DNA of 64,000 bases from Bacteroidaceae bacterium (GCA_017651315.1 JAGCDE010000020.1:1-64000), one strand, 5' to 3'. Positions 43,307-51,305 are shown, counted from the stretch's first letter. Numbers and translations: made by a program. Notes: generated by a model from the sequence alone, not told the origin.

Positions 43307-44053
43307 TTATTTGTTTCCCATCGGGGTATTCACCTTCAAAGCCTCTACCATGCGTGCATAGACCTGGTTCAGCTCCTCTATCTGTTCCACCATCCGCTTG
43401 GTCTGCTCGTTCACCTTGTCGATGTTGTCCATCTGCGAGCTGGCCGATTTGAGATGCATCTGATAGAAAGTGTTGATACTTATGAGATTGCGTGAAAGTT
43501 GCTCCATCTCTTCAGAGTTCTGCTCCATCTTTTCAGAGTGACGGCGCATACGTTCCATCGTTTCTGAGAGTTCATGGATACGGTCCAGGTACTGCTGTGT
43601 TGACTTGTCCATGGAACCGGTTCCGGTAAGGATGTTGTCCGGCTGGGTTCCGGTAACCGGTTGTACGACACCGGTGTTACCGGTTTGCTGGGCCATTACT
43701 CCTGTCTGGATTGTCTGGCCTGCAGGTATCGTACCGGGAACACCATTAATTATAATGTTTCCGTGAACCCGTCCTGTCTCCATGTCGTCTTCCTCATCGG
43801 AATACTTTTCAGGAATGAAAGGCCTCTCGAATCCGGAGATGAAGAATACAAGCACCTCGGTACCCATTCCTATAAAAAGCATCAGGTTTGCCCCCTTGAT
43901 ATGGGTCAGCTTGAACAGTGCTCCGAGAATGACTATGGCGGCACCCCAGCTGTATAGATAGTTCAGGAGAATCCTTCCCTTCGGAGAGTCCAGATAATCC
44001 TGTATTCTGGTCAGCAGACCTTTTTTTTCGTTATTTTCCATATTGTAATCCAT
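43307..44053 (-). CDS. gldL: Type IX secretion / gliding motor protein GldL/PorL
   Basis: GldL is the cytoplasmic-membrane partner of GldM; a pentamer around GldM helices carries protons. The 248-residue chain has two membrane helices (about 29-49 and 53-72) in YLYSWGAAIVILGALFK and LMLFIGMGTEVLVFFIS; the Glu inside GMGTEV is a conserved protonatable residue. A Gly/Thr/Gln-rich linker and a C-terminal coiled coil (RIHELSETMERMRRHSEKM) follow. A start four codons later, at 44041, is possible. Confidence 0.95.
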   Translation of the reverse strand: MDYNMENNEKKGLLTRIQDYLDSPKGRILLNYLYSWGAAIVILGALFKLTHIKGANLMLFIGMGTEVLVFFISGFERPFIPEKYSDEEDDMETGRVHGNIIINGVPGTIPAGQTIQTGVMAQQTGNTGVVQPVTGTQPDNILTGTGSMDKSTQQYLDRIHELSETMERMRRHSEKMEQNSEEMEQLSRNLISINTFYQMHLKSASSQMDNIDKVNEQTKRMVEQIEELNQVYARMVEALKVNTPMGNK

Positions 44054-44071
44054 TTCTTTATTCTTTTAATG

Positions 44072-45517
44072 TCACTTGCGGCCTCTCTTTGTACTGGCGG
44101 TGGTGCCTACCTGTGTGCGTACGCACCTGAAACCTATATAGGAGCGCTGTTCGTTCTGATATTCGTAAGTCCTCCATGAGGATTCGATGAACTTCTCGGG
44201 ATCCTTCCATGAACCGCCTCGTACAGCCTTCTTCTTGAGTGAATAGGGATCCTCGACGGCCGCGTTGTAGTAGAGTTCGGGGTTTATGTCATTCATCTGC
44301 AGTATTCCAGCTTCGGTATAGACTGTCGATGTCCATTCCGCAACGTTTCCTGCCATGTCATAGAGCCCGTTGGAGTTGGGCTTGTAGGAGGCGACCCGGG
44401 TTGTGATAAGACTGCCGTCCTTAGTGTAGTTGCCTTGTTCAGGCTTGAAGTTGGCATAGAAACAGCCTTCATCGTCTTTTGAGTCTGTTGCCTTCCAGGG
44501 ATAGCGGTTATTCTCGCGTCCACGGGCAGCAAACTCCCATTCGGCTTCGGTGGGCAGGCGGTAGCGCTGTATGTACTTTGCCTGTGCCCCTAAACCTGCC
44601 AGCAGATATTCAGTGCGCCATGCACAGAAAGCGTTGGCCTGCTCCCAGCTGACTCCCACAACAGGATAGTCATTGTAGTTGGGGTGCGAGAAATAGAGGC
44701 GCATGTATGTCTCGTTGTTTGAATTGGGGAAATCGTTTATCCAGCATGTAGTGTCCGGATATACATTGACAATATATGTGTTCACGAAGTCGAATATGCC
44801 TGAAAGCTCCCTGTTTACGGTTTTTCGGACGATATTGCCGTTGTCATCAATGTATGCTGTATCCTTGGAGATCATCACCTTTTCATCCGAAACCTCCAGA
44901 TCGGTGTTCTTTATCCTGTCGTTGGGGTCCAGCCGGTTTTTCCTGAGGGCAGCCTGGTTATAGTCAAAGATTTCATAGCGATAGTTCAGCTGTTTGACAT
45001 CGAGCATCTTTTCACCGGTAAACGGATGTGTGTAATATAGGCTCTCTATGGCACGGGCCTGATCCTCATTGGGTTTCTTCCATGGGATAGGCTTGCTCCA
45101 GTTCAGGTGTGGTGTTACCGGGTCGCCGTTCTTGTCCTCGGTTATCATGAATGACTCATCGCCTCCGTATGCGGGATCTGCCAGACGGGTGCGGATTATG
45201 GAATCCCTCACCCAGTTCACGAACTGACGGTATTTGGCATTCGAAACCTCGTTCTCGTCCATCCAGAATGACTCGACTGATATATCCTTGACGGGAAGTG
45301 TGGAGCCCCATAGGCTGTCATTGGCCTCCTCTCCTATCTTGAGGGAACCTCTTTTTACAAGAACCATGCCGTAAGGTACGGGTTCACGCAGGGCGGCAGC
45401 CGACGAGCCGGTAACCTCGCCTCCTACAGCCGTTGTGGAATAGCCGCTGCTGGTGCAGCCATGCACCGATACAAGTGCAACCGCTATTCCAGCCAAGACC
45501 ACTTTCTTTAATTTCAT
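44072..45517 (-). CDS. gldK: Type IX secretion lipoprotein GldK/PorK
   Basis: GldK/PorK is the outer-membrane lipoprotein that forms the T9SS ring with PorN. The 481-residue chain has a lipoprotein signal (SVHGC). An FGE-sulfatase-like fold carries ESFWMDENEVSNAKYRQFV, YRLPTEAEWEFAARG, MAGNVAEW, RGGSWKDP and a terminal YIGFRCV. It is a structural protein; the family lacks formylglycine-generating activity. It is downstream of porP and 18 bases before gldL. Confidence 0.96.
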   Translation of the reverse strand: MKLKKVVLAGIAVALVSVHGCTSSGYSTTAVGGEVTGSSAAALREPVPYGMVLVKRGSLKIGEEANDSLWGSTLPVKDISVESFWMDENEVSNAKYRQFVNWVRDSIIRTRLADPAYGGDESFMITEDKNGDPVTPHLNWSKPIPWKKPNEDQARAIESLYYTHPFTGEKMLDVKQLNYRYEIFDYNQAALRKNRLDPNDRIKNTDLEVSDEKVMISKDTAYIDDNGNIVRKTVNRELSGIFDFVNTYIVNVYPDTTCWINDFPNSNNETYMRLYFSHPNYNDYPVVGVSWEQANAFCAWRTEYLLAGLGAQAKYIQRYRLPTEAEWEFAARGRENNRYPWKATDSKDDEGCFYANFKPEQGNYTKDGSLITTRVASYKPNSNGLYDMAGNVAEWTSTVYTEAGILQMNDINPELYYNAAVEDPYSLKKKAVRGGSWKDPEKFIESSWRTYEYQNEQRSYIGFRCVRTQVGTTASTKRGRK

Positions 45518-45526
45518 ATTATATAC

Positions 45527-46480
45527 CTATAAATATCTTACACTTTTATGTGCGTTTCTTCCCCTGTTGAAGAAGTCAACGTCCGTCTGCCAGCTTATCA
45601 TCAGGTCATGACTGCCGTTCAGGTATCCCAATCCCCCGGTGTACAGTTCGTATGCATAACCTATCAGAACGCTTTTGAACCTCCCGCCTGCAAGAACGGC
45701 GACCGACACTCCAGGCGACCAGGTGACACCTCCATAGAAGAGAAACGATTCATATTCGTAGGTGACTCTGGAAGACAAATCCGTTCTGAAGAAATCAAGG
45801 TCGCTCTGTATCAGGAAACAGGGCTGTACGGATATAAACGGATTGTTGAGCCTAATATTGCATCCGCCGTTCATATAGAGTGCGGGCTTTATGTCCATCT
45901 CGGTTCTTGCCCCCGAACCTTTTCCGAATTCGAGATGTGGAAAATTGAGGTGTTGAGCCGAAACTCCGACATACCAGTCCCCTTTTGCATACATAATACC
46001 GGCCCCGATGTCTCCGGTGCTCCCCCTTTCCTGCGATGTCGGAAATGCGGGGTCACCGGCAGTCTCTGCCTCCACTTTGGAACCGTTGAACTCCTGGGAC
46101 ATGACACCTCCCTGGATTCCGATGTTAATCCATCCCTTACCGAGAGTGATCCTGTATGCATAGTCAAGCAGTATCCTTCTGTTTGTAAACAATCCTAGCG
46201 TTTCGTTGAAGAGTCCGGCACCAGCAGAGTGCCGTCCCTTGTCGAAGGGGAGCGAAGTGTCTGCACCGATATACATGGATACGGGCGCATGTCTGTAACC
46301 GGCCATCTGCATTGAGAACGAGCCTGTGACATTCATCATGCTGTTACGGTTCATTGAGGCAGGGTTATAGAATGGCTCTACAGCCCAGAAATGACTGAAG
46401 TGCACGTCATACTGCGCCCCGACTTTCAGAGTGAGGAACAGAAACGCAATAGCGGAAACCAGCTTTTTATTTGCGTTCAT
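45527..46480 (-). CDS. porP: PorP/SprF family type IX secretion outer-membrane protein
   Basis: This 317-residue barrel protein is of the PorP/SprF family, which typically partners with surface proteins delivered by T9SS. It has a signal peptide (ending LKVGAQ) and the family opening YDVHFSHFWAVEPFYNPASMN. Alternating strands end with GYAYELYTGGLGYLNGSHDLMISW, of which the middle is close to the PorP signature. It starts the operon and diverges from rpsU with about 118 bases between. No TAnnTTTG was seen on its strand. Confidence 0.93.
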   Translation of the reverse strand: MNANKKLVSAIAFLFLTLKVGAQYDVHFSHFWAVEPFYNPASMNRNSMMNVTGSFSMQMAGYRHAPVSMYIGADTSLPFDKGRHSAGAGLFNETLGLFTNRRILLDYAYRITLGKGWINIGIQGGVMSQEFNGSKVEAETAGDPAFPTSQERGSTGDIGAGIMYAKGDWYVGVSAQHLNFPHLEFGKGSGARTEMDIKPALYMNGGCNIRLNNPFISVQPCFLIQSDLDFFRTDLSSRVTYEYESFLFYGGVTWSPGVSVAVLAGGRFKSVLIGYAYELYTGGLGYLNGSHDLMISWQTDVDFFNRGRNAHKSVRYL

Positions 46481-46512
46481 CAGTTTATTAACGAGATTTT
46501 TGTTCCATTATT

Positions 46513-46543
46513 TTTGCTCGTGAAGAAAAATTGTCTAATTTTG
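46513..46543 (+). promoter_or_regulatory. Promoter of rpsU
   Basis: TTTG at 46513-46516 and TAATTTTG at 46536-46543 are separated by 19 bases, a complete match to the Bacteroidota consensus. The rpsU ATG is 56 bases downstream, and the leader is A-rich. Confidence 0.85.
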
Positions 46544-46598
46544 CGCCGCTTATTCTCGAAGGAAAGGTTAACAGAAAATTAAAATATTAAAAGCTAAA

Positions 46599-46790
46599 AT
46601 GATTATTGTTCCAGTAAAAGAGGGTGAGAACATTGAGCGCGCCCTTAAGAAATTCAAGAGAAAGTACGAGAAGACCGGTGTTGTCAAGGAACTGCGCCGT
46701 CGTCAGCAATTTGACAAACCGTCTGAGCTGAAACGTCTTAAGATGGAGCACGCCATCTACGTACAGAAACTGCAGCAGACCGAAGAGTGA
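46599..46790 (+). CDS. rpsU: 30S ribosomal protein S21
   Basis: The 63-residue basic helical protein matches bS21 (IIVPVKEGENIERALKKF, KRKYEKTGVVKELRRRQQF). In Bacteroidota bS21 helps mask the anti-Shine-Dalgarno sequence of 16S rRNA; this is family knowledge. It has its own strong promoter and an intrinsic terminator follows about 42 bases after its stop. Confidence 0.98.
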   Translation: MIIVPVKEGENIERALKKFKRKYEKTGVVKELRRRQQFDKPSELKRLKMEHAIYVQKLQQTEE

Positions 46791-46832
46791 TTTTTGCCCT
46801 TCGTTCTTGTTTTTTGGTTTTTTTTGAATTAT

Positions 46833-46867
46833 ATTCGTCACTGAATCCGTTCAGCGACGAATTTTTG
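46833..46867 (+). terminator. Intrinsic terminator after rpsU, abutting xerC start
   Basis: ATTCGTC (46833-46839) pairs with GACGAAT (46856-46862) and CTGAA pairs with TTCAG inside, with one mismatch and a 4-base loop. The T-tract at 46862-46866 leads straight to the xerC ATG at 46869. Confidence 0.85.
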
Positions 46868-46868
46868 T

Positions 46869-47750
46869 ATGTATAAGGAACGTTTTTGTGAATATCTCAA
46901 GTTGGAGAGAAACTATTCAGACAAGACCATAGATGCTTACAGCCGTGATCTGGTCATGTTTGAACGTTTCCTCAGGGGTACTGATTCCCAGCTTGACCTG
47001 CTGACGGCAGACCGGGATCTTGTACGTATGTGGGTTGTTGAACTGATGGAGAAAGGTGCCGCCACGACCACTGTCAACAGGAAACTCAGCACGCTCCGCT
47101 CTTTCTACCGTTTTCTCAAGATCCGGGGAATAAGGGACAATTCGCCCGTACAGGGTGTGACCGGCCCTAAGAACAGTAAACCTCTGCCTCAGTTTGTCAA
47201 AGAGTCGGAAATGAACGAACTGCTTGACAGAACGGACCTGGGAAAGGGTTTCATCGGAATCAGGAACAGGACTATAATAGCTACCTTCTATGAGACCGGT
47301 GTCCGAATGGCCGAACTGATAGGTCTTGATGACAATGACATAGATTTCGCCGCTTCCACAATAAAGGTCACCGGAAAGAGGGACAAGCAGCGTTTCATTC
47401 CATTCGGAAAGGAACTGAAGGAGTTATTCCTGGAGTATATCGAGTCGAGGGAGACAGAGTTCGGACATACCCAAGGAGCTTTCTTTCTTAGCGGCAAAGG
47501 CCAGCGCATACCGCGTCATCAGGTTTATCTGCTGGTAAAGGATGCACTTTCCAAGGTCTCGTCAGCCGGAAAGAGGAGTCCTCACGTCCTGCGCCACACT
47601 TTCGCCACTTCCATGCTTAACCACGATGCCGAACTGGGTGCGGTCAAGGAGTTGCTGGGCCATAACAGTCTTCAGACAACAGAGATTTATGTACATACTA
47701 CATTCAAGGAACTGAAAGAAATATATAACAAGGCTCACCCAAGAGCCTGA
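46869..47750 (+). CDS. xerC: Tyrosine site-specific recombinase XerC-like
   Basis: This 293-residue Xer-family recombinase is probably the partner of the xerD product for dif resolution. It has an N-terminal SAM-like domain (NYSDKTIDAYSRDLVMF) and a catalytic core with Arg in FYETGVRMAEL, HVLRHTFATSMLNHD, GHNSLQ and the nucleophile Tyr in TTEIYVHTT. No attachment repeats flank it, so mobile-element origin is unlikely. The ATG lies directly after the rpsU terminator hairpin, so its transcript must read through or start inside rpsU. hpf follows after 19 bases. Confidence 0.93.
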   Translation: MYKERFCEYLKLERNYSDKTIDAYSRDLVMFERFLRGTDSQLDLLTADRDLVRMWVVELMEKGAATTTVNRKLSTLRSFYRFLKIRGIRDNSPVQGVTGPKNSKPLPQFVKESEMNELLDRTDLGKGFIGIRNRTIIATFYETGVRMAELIGLDDNDIDFAASTIKVTGKRDKQRFIPFGKELKELFLEYIESRETEFGHTQGAFFLSGKGQRIPRHQVYLLVKDALSKVSSAGKRSPHVLRHTFATSMLNHDAELGAVKELLGHNSLQTTEIYVHTTFKELKEIYNKAHPRA

Positions 47751-47769
47751 ACAACTAAAACCATCGATT

Positions 47770-48069
47770 ATGGAAACAAAGATTCAAGCGTTGCATTTTA
47801 ATGCGACAGAACAGCTTCAGGCGTTCATTGAGAAGAAATGTGCAAAACTCGAAAGGGTGCACGAGTTAATCCGTAAGGTTGAAGTGGTATTGAGGGTGAT
47901 AAAACCTGAGACATCCCTGAACAAGCAGGCCTCTATCACCGTAACGATTCCAAACGGAGAACTGTTCGCTGAAAAAATTTGTGACACATTCGAGCAGGCT
48001 GTTGATGAATGTCTCGATGCATTGACCCGCCAACTTAAAAAAAACAAGGAAAAACAGCGTGAAAAATAA
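47770..48069 (+). CDS. hpf: Ribosome hibernation promoting factor (short type)
   Basis: This 99-residue protein matches the S30AE/HPF family, which binds idle ribosomes in stationary phase. It shows the beta-alpha-beta order: IQALHFNATEQLQAFIEKK, KVEVVLRVIK, ASITVTIPNGELFAEK, then helix QAVDECLDALTRQL with a basic tail. The long C-terminal dimerisation domain is absent. It is downstream of xerC. Confidence 0.94.
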   Translation: METKIQALHFNATEQLQAFIEKKCAKLERVHELIRKVEVVLRVIKPETSLNKQASITVTIPNGELFAEKICDTFEQAVDECLDALTRQLKKNKEKQREK

Positions 48070-48086
48070 AAAACACGCAGAATTAT

Positions 48087-48117
48087 TTTGTTCAGAAATA
48101 AAAATGAGATATCTTTG
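48087..48117 (+). promoter_or_regulatory. Promoter of the tRNA-tuf operon
   Basis: TTTG at 48087-48090 and TATCTTTG at 48110-48117 are 19 bases apart, a full consensus match. The first tRNA begins 45 bases downstream. A GC-rich hairpin could form in the leader (CCCGC near 48119 with GCGGG near 48145). Confidence 0.85.
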
Positions 48118-48162
48118 CACCCGCTCTTCGCTTTAGCCGAGGGGCGGGTTCTTTGAAACCAT

Positions 48163-48234
48163 GCCGCTATGGCTCAATGGTAGAGCAACGCACTTGTAAT
48201 GCGTAGGTTGTTGGTTCGATTCCGACTAGCGGCT
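48163..48234 (+). tRNA. tRNA-Thr (UGU anticodon)
   Basis: The acceptor stem GCCGCTA/TAGCGGC has discriminator T. The anticodon loop CTTGTAA in an ACGCA/TGCGT stem reads UGU. The T-arm is GGTTCGATTCC. CCA is not encoded. It is the first tRNA of the operon leading to tuf. Confidence 0.97.
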
Positions 48235-48249
48235 CTGAACGGCGGAGAA

Positions 48250-48331
48250 TTGTATTTCGACATGAACCCACAGGAAAGCTCGCTTTCATGGGGATTCAGG
48301 GCGAAATACAAATGAAGACGACAGTCTTCAT
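48250..48331 (+). other. Structured spacer with two predicted hairpins
   Basis: TTGTATTTCG at 48250-48259 pairs perfectly with CGAAATACAA at 48302-48311. Between them TGAACCC can pair with GGG(A)TTCA, and GAAAG with CTTTC, making one long compound hairpin. Immediately after it ATGAAGAC (48312-48319) pairs with GTCTTCAT (48324-48331). No ORF explains this segment. The stems could be tRNA-processing signals or part of the repeat RNA that follows. Confidence 0.65.
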
Positions 48332-48337
48332 AACGCG

Positions 48338-48780
48338 TCGAGGAAGGAGCTTCGCGTATGCGAAGGTCAATCCAACGAAGCGTTCCTCTCCGATCAAAAG
48401 CTTCTAAGAGATGACATCGAGGAAGGAGCTTCGCGTATGCGAAGGTCAATCCGACGGAGCGTTCCTCTCCGATCAAAAGCTTCCAGGAGATGACGTCGAG
48501 GAAGGAGCTTTGCGTGAGCGAAGGTCAATCCGACGAAGCGTTCCTCTCCGATCAAAAGCTTCCAGGAGATGACGTCGAGGAAGGAGCTTCGCGTGAGCGA
48601 AGGTCAATCCGACGAAGCGTTCCTCTCCGATCAAAAGCTTTCAGGAGATGACGTCGAGGAAGGAGCTTCGCGTGAGCGAAGGTCAATCCGACGAAGTGTT
48701 CCTCTCCGATCAAAAGCTTCCAGGAGATGACATCGAGGAAGGAGCTTCGCGTGAGCGAAGGTCAATCCGACGAAGCGTTT
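48338..48780 (+). repeat. 79-bp tandem repeat, five full units plus one partial
   Basis: Units start at 48338, 48417, 48496, 48575, 48654 and 48733 (the last truncated near 48780). Each begins TCGAGGAAGGAGC. Within a unit CTTCGC pairs with GCGAAG around a 4-base loop, GTAT in units 1-2 and GTGA (a GNRA-type loop) in units 3-6. The only stem change, C to T in unit 3, keeps a G-U pair. GAGGAA at the unit start can pair with TTCCTC later. The 79-bp period is not a multiple of three, so coding is unlikely. Units differ by only a few bases. It fills the 555-base gap between tRNA-Thr and tRNA-Tyr. Confidence 0.95.
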
Positions 48781-48790
48781 TCTAAGTAAT

Positions 48791-48873
48791 GGGTGAATTC
48801 CAGAGTGGCCAAATGGGGCAGACTGTAAATCTGCTGTCTCTCGACTTCGGTGGTTCGAATCCATCTTCACCCA
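48791..48873 (+). tRNA. tRNA-Tyr (GUA anticodon)
   Basis: The acceptor stem GGGTGAA/TTCACCC has discriminator A. The anticodon loop CTGTAAA in a GCAGA/TCTGC stem reads GUA. The long variable arm (TGTCTCTCGACTTCGG) fits a class II tRNA. The stretch from here to the next tRNA (48874-48983) holds nothing recognisable. Confidence 0.96.
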
Positions 48874-48983
48874 CAAGGCAGTCGCAGTGAAGCCGGTTAT
48901 CCGGAGTCTGTCACTCTTCAGGGAGAACACCTTATTATATATAGGGGCGTTTCTGAAAAGGGAAGTTCACGACAATGAATGTT

Positions 48984-49056
48984 GCGGGAATAGCTCAGTT
49001 GATAGAGCATTAGCCTTCCAAGCTGAGGGTCGCGGGTTTGAGTCCCGTTTCCCGCT
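48984..49056 (+). tRNA. tRNA-Gly (UCC anticodon)
   Basis: The acceptor stem GCGGGAA/TTCCCGC has discriminator T. The anticodon loop CTTCCAA reads UCC. The T-arm is GGTTTGAGTCC. CCA is not encoded. Confidence 0.96.
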
Positions 49057-49066
49057 CAAGATTGTC

Positions 49067-49139
<73 letters not shown>

Positions 49140-49231
49140 CAATTTTAAATAGAGGATAGGAGGAGACCGCCTTGGCGGGAGCCTTTTTGTAGCTGACATC
49201 AAGTTTATAATCAATAAAATAGCTTTTTATT

Positions 49232-50428
49232 ATGGCAAAAGAGACATTTGTGCGTACCAAGCCGCACGTAAACATTGGAACCATTGGTCATGTTGACCAC
49301 GGTAAGACTACCCTGACCGCTGCTATCACCAAGGTATTGGCTGAGAGAGTATCAGGTAACGCTGACAAGATCAAGTCATTTGACCAGATCGATAATGCTC
49401 CTGAAGAGAAGGAGCGTGGTATAACCATCAACACCGCACACGTTGAGTATGAGACTGAGAAGCGTCACTATGCTCACGTTGACTGCCCGGGTCACGCCGA
49501 CTATGTGAAGAACATGGTTACCGGTGCTGCCCAGATGGACGGTGCTATCGTTGTGGTTGCCGCTACTGACGGTCCGATGCCTCAGACCCGTGAGCACATC
49601 CTGCTCGCCCGTCAGGTGAACGTTCCCCGTCTGGTCGTGTTCCTGAACAAGTGCGACTCTCCCGATGTTGACGGTGAGATGATTGACCTCGTTGAGATGG
49701 AGATGCGTGAGCTTCTTGATGCTTATGAGTTTGACGGTGACAACACTCCTATCATCCGTGGTTCTGCTCTCGGCGCCCTGAACGGTGTCAAGGAGTGGGA
49801 GGACAAGGTTATGGAGCTTATGAATGCTGTTGACGAGTGGATTCCTCTGCCTCCGCGCGCTGTTGACCAGCCGTTCCTTATGCCTGTTGAGGACGTATTC
49901 TCAATCACCGGCCGTGGTACAGTTGCTACCGGTCGTATCGAGACCGGCGTTGTCAAGGTAGGTGACAAGGTTGAGATTCTTGGTCTTGGTGAGGAGAAAG
50001 AGACAACAGTTACCGGCGTTGAGATGTTCCGCAAGCTGCTCGATCAGGGTGAGGCTGGTGATAACGTAGGTCTGCTGCTCCGTGGTATTGAGAAGACTGA
50101 GATCAAGCGCGGTATGGTTCTCTGCCATCCGGGTCAGATTAAGCCTCATACCACATTCAAGGCTTCTATCTATGTCCTGACTCAGAAGGAAGGTGGTCGT
50201 CACACCTCATTCCGTAACAAGTATCGTCCTCAGTTCTACATCCGTACAATGGACTGCACCGGTGAGATCGCTCTTCCCGAGGGAACTGAGATGGTAATGC
50301 CTGGTGATAACGTAGAGATCACCGTAACTCTGATCTATCCTGTTGCTATCAACGTTGGTCTGCGTTTCGCTATCCGTGAGGGCGGCCGTACCGTTGGTTC
50401 AGGTCAGATTACTGCAATCATTGACTAA
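49232..50428 (+). CDS. tuf: Elongation factor Tu
   Basis: EF-Tu delivers aminoacyl-tRNA to the ribosome. The 398-residue chain has G1 [10 protein letters not shown]3 DCPGHADY and G4 NKCD, plus the switch I region EEKERGITI. Domains 2 and 3 are complete to the terminal GQITAIID. Codon use differs from its neighbours, with many GTT, GCT and CGT codons, as expected of a highly expressed gene. No TAnnTTTG lies directly upstream, so it is probably transcribed with the tRNAs. Confidence 0.99.
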   Translation: MAKETFVRTKPHVNIGTIGHVDHGKTTLTAAITKVLAERVSGNADKIKSFDQIDNAPEEKERGITINTAHVEYETEKRHYAHVDCPGHADYVKNMVTGAAQMDGAIVVVAATDGPMPQTREHILLARQVNVPRLVVFLNKCDSPDVDGEMIDLVEMEMRELLDAYEFDGDNTPIIRGSALGALNGVKEWEDKVMELMNAVDEWIPLPPRAVDQPFLMPVEDVFSITGRGTVATGRIETGVVKVGDKVEILGLGEEKETTVTGVEMFRKLLDQGEAGDNVGLLLRGIEKTEIKRGMVLCHPGQIKPHTTFKASIYVLTQKEGGRHTSFRNKYRPQFYIRTMDCTGEIALPEGTEMVMPGDNVEITVTLIYPVAINVGLRFAIREGGRTVGSGQITAIID

Positions 50429-50442
50429 TTGATTGTACTATA

Positions 50443-50472
50443 AATGTCAGTTCCCTTCGGGGTGCTGACATT
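50443..50472 (+). other. Stable UUCG-capped hairpin between tuf and tRNA-Trp
   Basis: AATGTCAG (50443-50450) pairs with CTGACATT (50465-50472); inside, CCC and GGG close a TTCG tetraloop. No T-tract follows, so it looks like an mRNA 3'-end stabiliser or processing site rather than a terminator. The tRNA starts 4 bases later. Confidence 0.75.
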
Positions 50473-50476
50473 GACT

Positions 50477-50549
50477 ACGGGTGTAGCTCAGTTGGTAGAG
50501 CATCGGTCTCCAAAACCGAGTGTCGAGAGTTCGAGCCTTTCCACCCGTG
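50477..50549 (+). tRNA. tRNA-Trp (CCA anticodon)
   Basis: The acceptor stem ACGGGTG/CACCCGT has discriminator G. The anticodon loop CTCCAAA in a TCGGT/ACCGA stem reads CCA. It lies between tuf and secE with only 16 bases to secE, a conserved bacterial arrangement. Confidence 0.97.
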
Positions 50550-50565
50550 CAAAGAAGATAGAGAT

Positions 50566-50754
50566 ATGTTCAAGAAATTCATTCAAAATTGTAAGGAATC
50601 TTACAACGAGCTTGTCCATAAGACAACATGGCCCACAAGCAAGGAGCTTACCAGCAGCGCAGTCACCGTATTAGTTGCTTCCCTGATGATTGCGGTTGTT
50701 GTTTTCCTGATGGATAAATGCTTCGAGGAAATAATGAAACTCATTTATCCCTGA
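50566..50754 (+). CDS. secE: Preprotein translocase subunit SecE
   Basis: This 62-residue single-helix subunit stabilises SecY. It has the conserved amphipathic segment ESYNELVHKTTWPTSKEL followed by one membrane helix (VTVLVASLMIAVVVFLMD). It lies between tRNA-Trp and nusG, as is usual. Confidence 0.97.
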   Translation: MFKKFIQNCKESYNELVHKTTWPTSKELTSSAVTVLVASLMIAVVVFLMDKCFEEIMKLIYP

Positions 50755-50762
50755 TTGGAACA

Positions 50763-51305
50763 ATGGCTGAGTTGGAAAAAAAGTGGTATGTTCTCAAGGC
50801 TATCAGCGGTAAGGAACTCAAGGTAAAGGAATATCTTGAGGCCGATGCCAAGAACAACGGTCTGGAGGATATGATTACCCAAGTGCTTATTCCCACCGAA
50901 AAAGTAGTTCAGGTCCGAAACGGTAAACGTGTCGTGAAAGAACGCAGTTATCTGCCGGGTTATGTCCTGGTAGAGGCTGTTCTTGACGGTGAGATAAAGC
51001 AACGTCTCAGATACAGTCCCAATGTTTTGGGTTTCCTCGGGGGCATGGATAATCCCACGCCTTTGCGTCCTTCCGAAGTCAACAGGATTCTTGGTTCTGT
51101 CGATGAGATGGAGGAGACTCAGGAAGAGGTTCTTGTCCCATTTACCGAAGGCGAAACGGTAAAGGTGACCTACGGCCCGTTCTCAGGCTTCAATGGTGTC
51201 ATTGAAGAGGTTGACAACGCAAAGAAGAAGCTTAAGGTCATGGTTAAGATCTTCGGTCGAAAGACCCCGATAGATCTTGGTTTTATGCAGGTGGAGAAGC
51301 TGTAA
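50763..51305 (+). CDS. nusG: Transcription termination/antitermination factor NusG
   Basis: This 180-residue factor binds RNA polymerase and couples it to Rho or the ribosome. It has the NGN domain (KKWYVLKAISGKELKVKEYL, RSYLPGYVLVEA) and a C-terminal KOW domain (GETVKVTYGPFSGFNGVIEEV). The ATG at 50763 is 8 bases after secE. Confidence 0.97.
   Translation: MAELEKKWYVLKAISGKELKVKEYLEADAKNNGLEDMITQVLIPTEKVVQVRNGKRVVKERSYLPGYVLVEAVLDGEIKQRLRYSPNVLGFLGGMDNPTPLRPSEVNRILGSVDEMEETQEEVLVPFTEGETVKVTYGPFSGFNGVIEEVDNAKKKLKVMVKIFGRKTPIDLGFMQVEKL

Noticed and set aside
44072..45517. Active formylglycine-generating sulfatase activator
   Set aside because: The FGE-like fold here belongs to the GldK/PorK structural lipoprotein, shown by its lipobox and its position before gldLMN.
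48338..48780. CRISPR array
   Set aside because: The units are directly contiguous 79-bp near-identical copies with no unique spacers and no cas genes nearby.
48174..48930. Minus-strand ORFs of about 100 codons across the 79-bp repeats
   Set aside because: The repeat period is not a multiple of three, so the frame changes from unit to unit, and the ORFs run antisense through tRNA genes. They are chance open frames.
49158..49188. Strong terminator between tRNA-Thr and tuf
   Set aside because: The GC-rich stem is only four or five pairs long with mismatched flanks, and no separate tuf promoter was seen, so a full stop here is unlikely.
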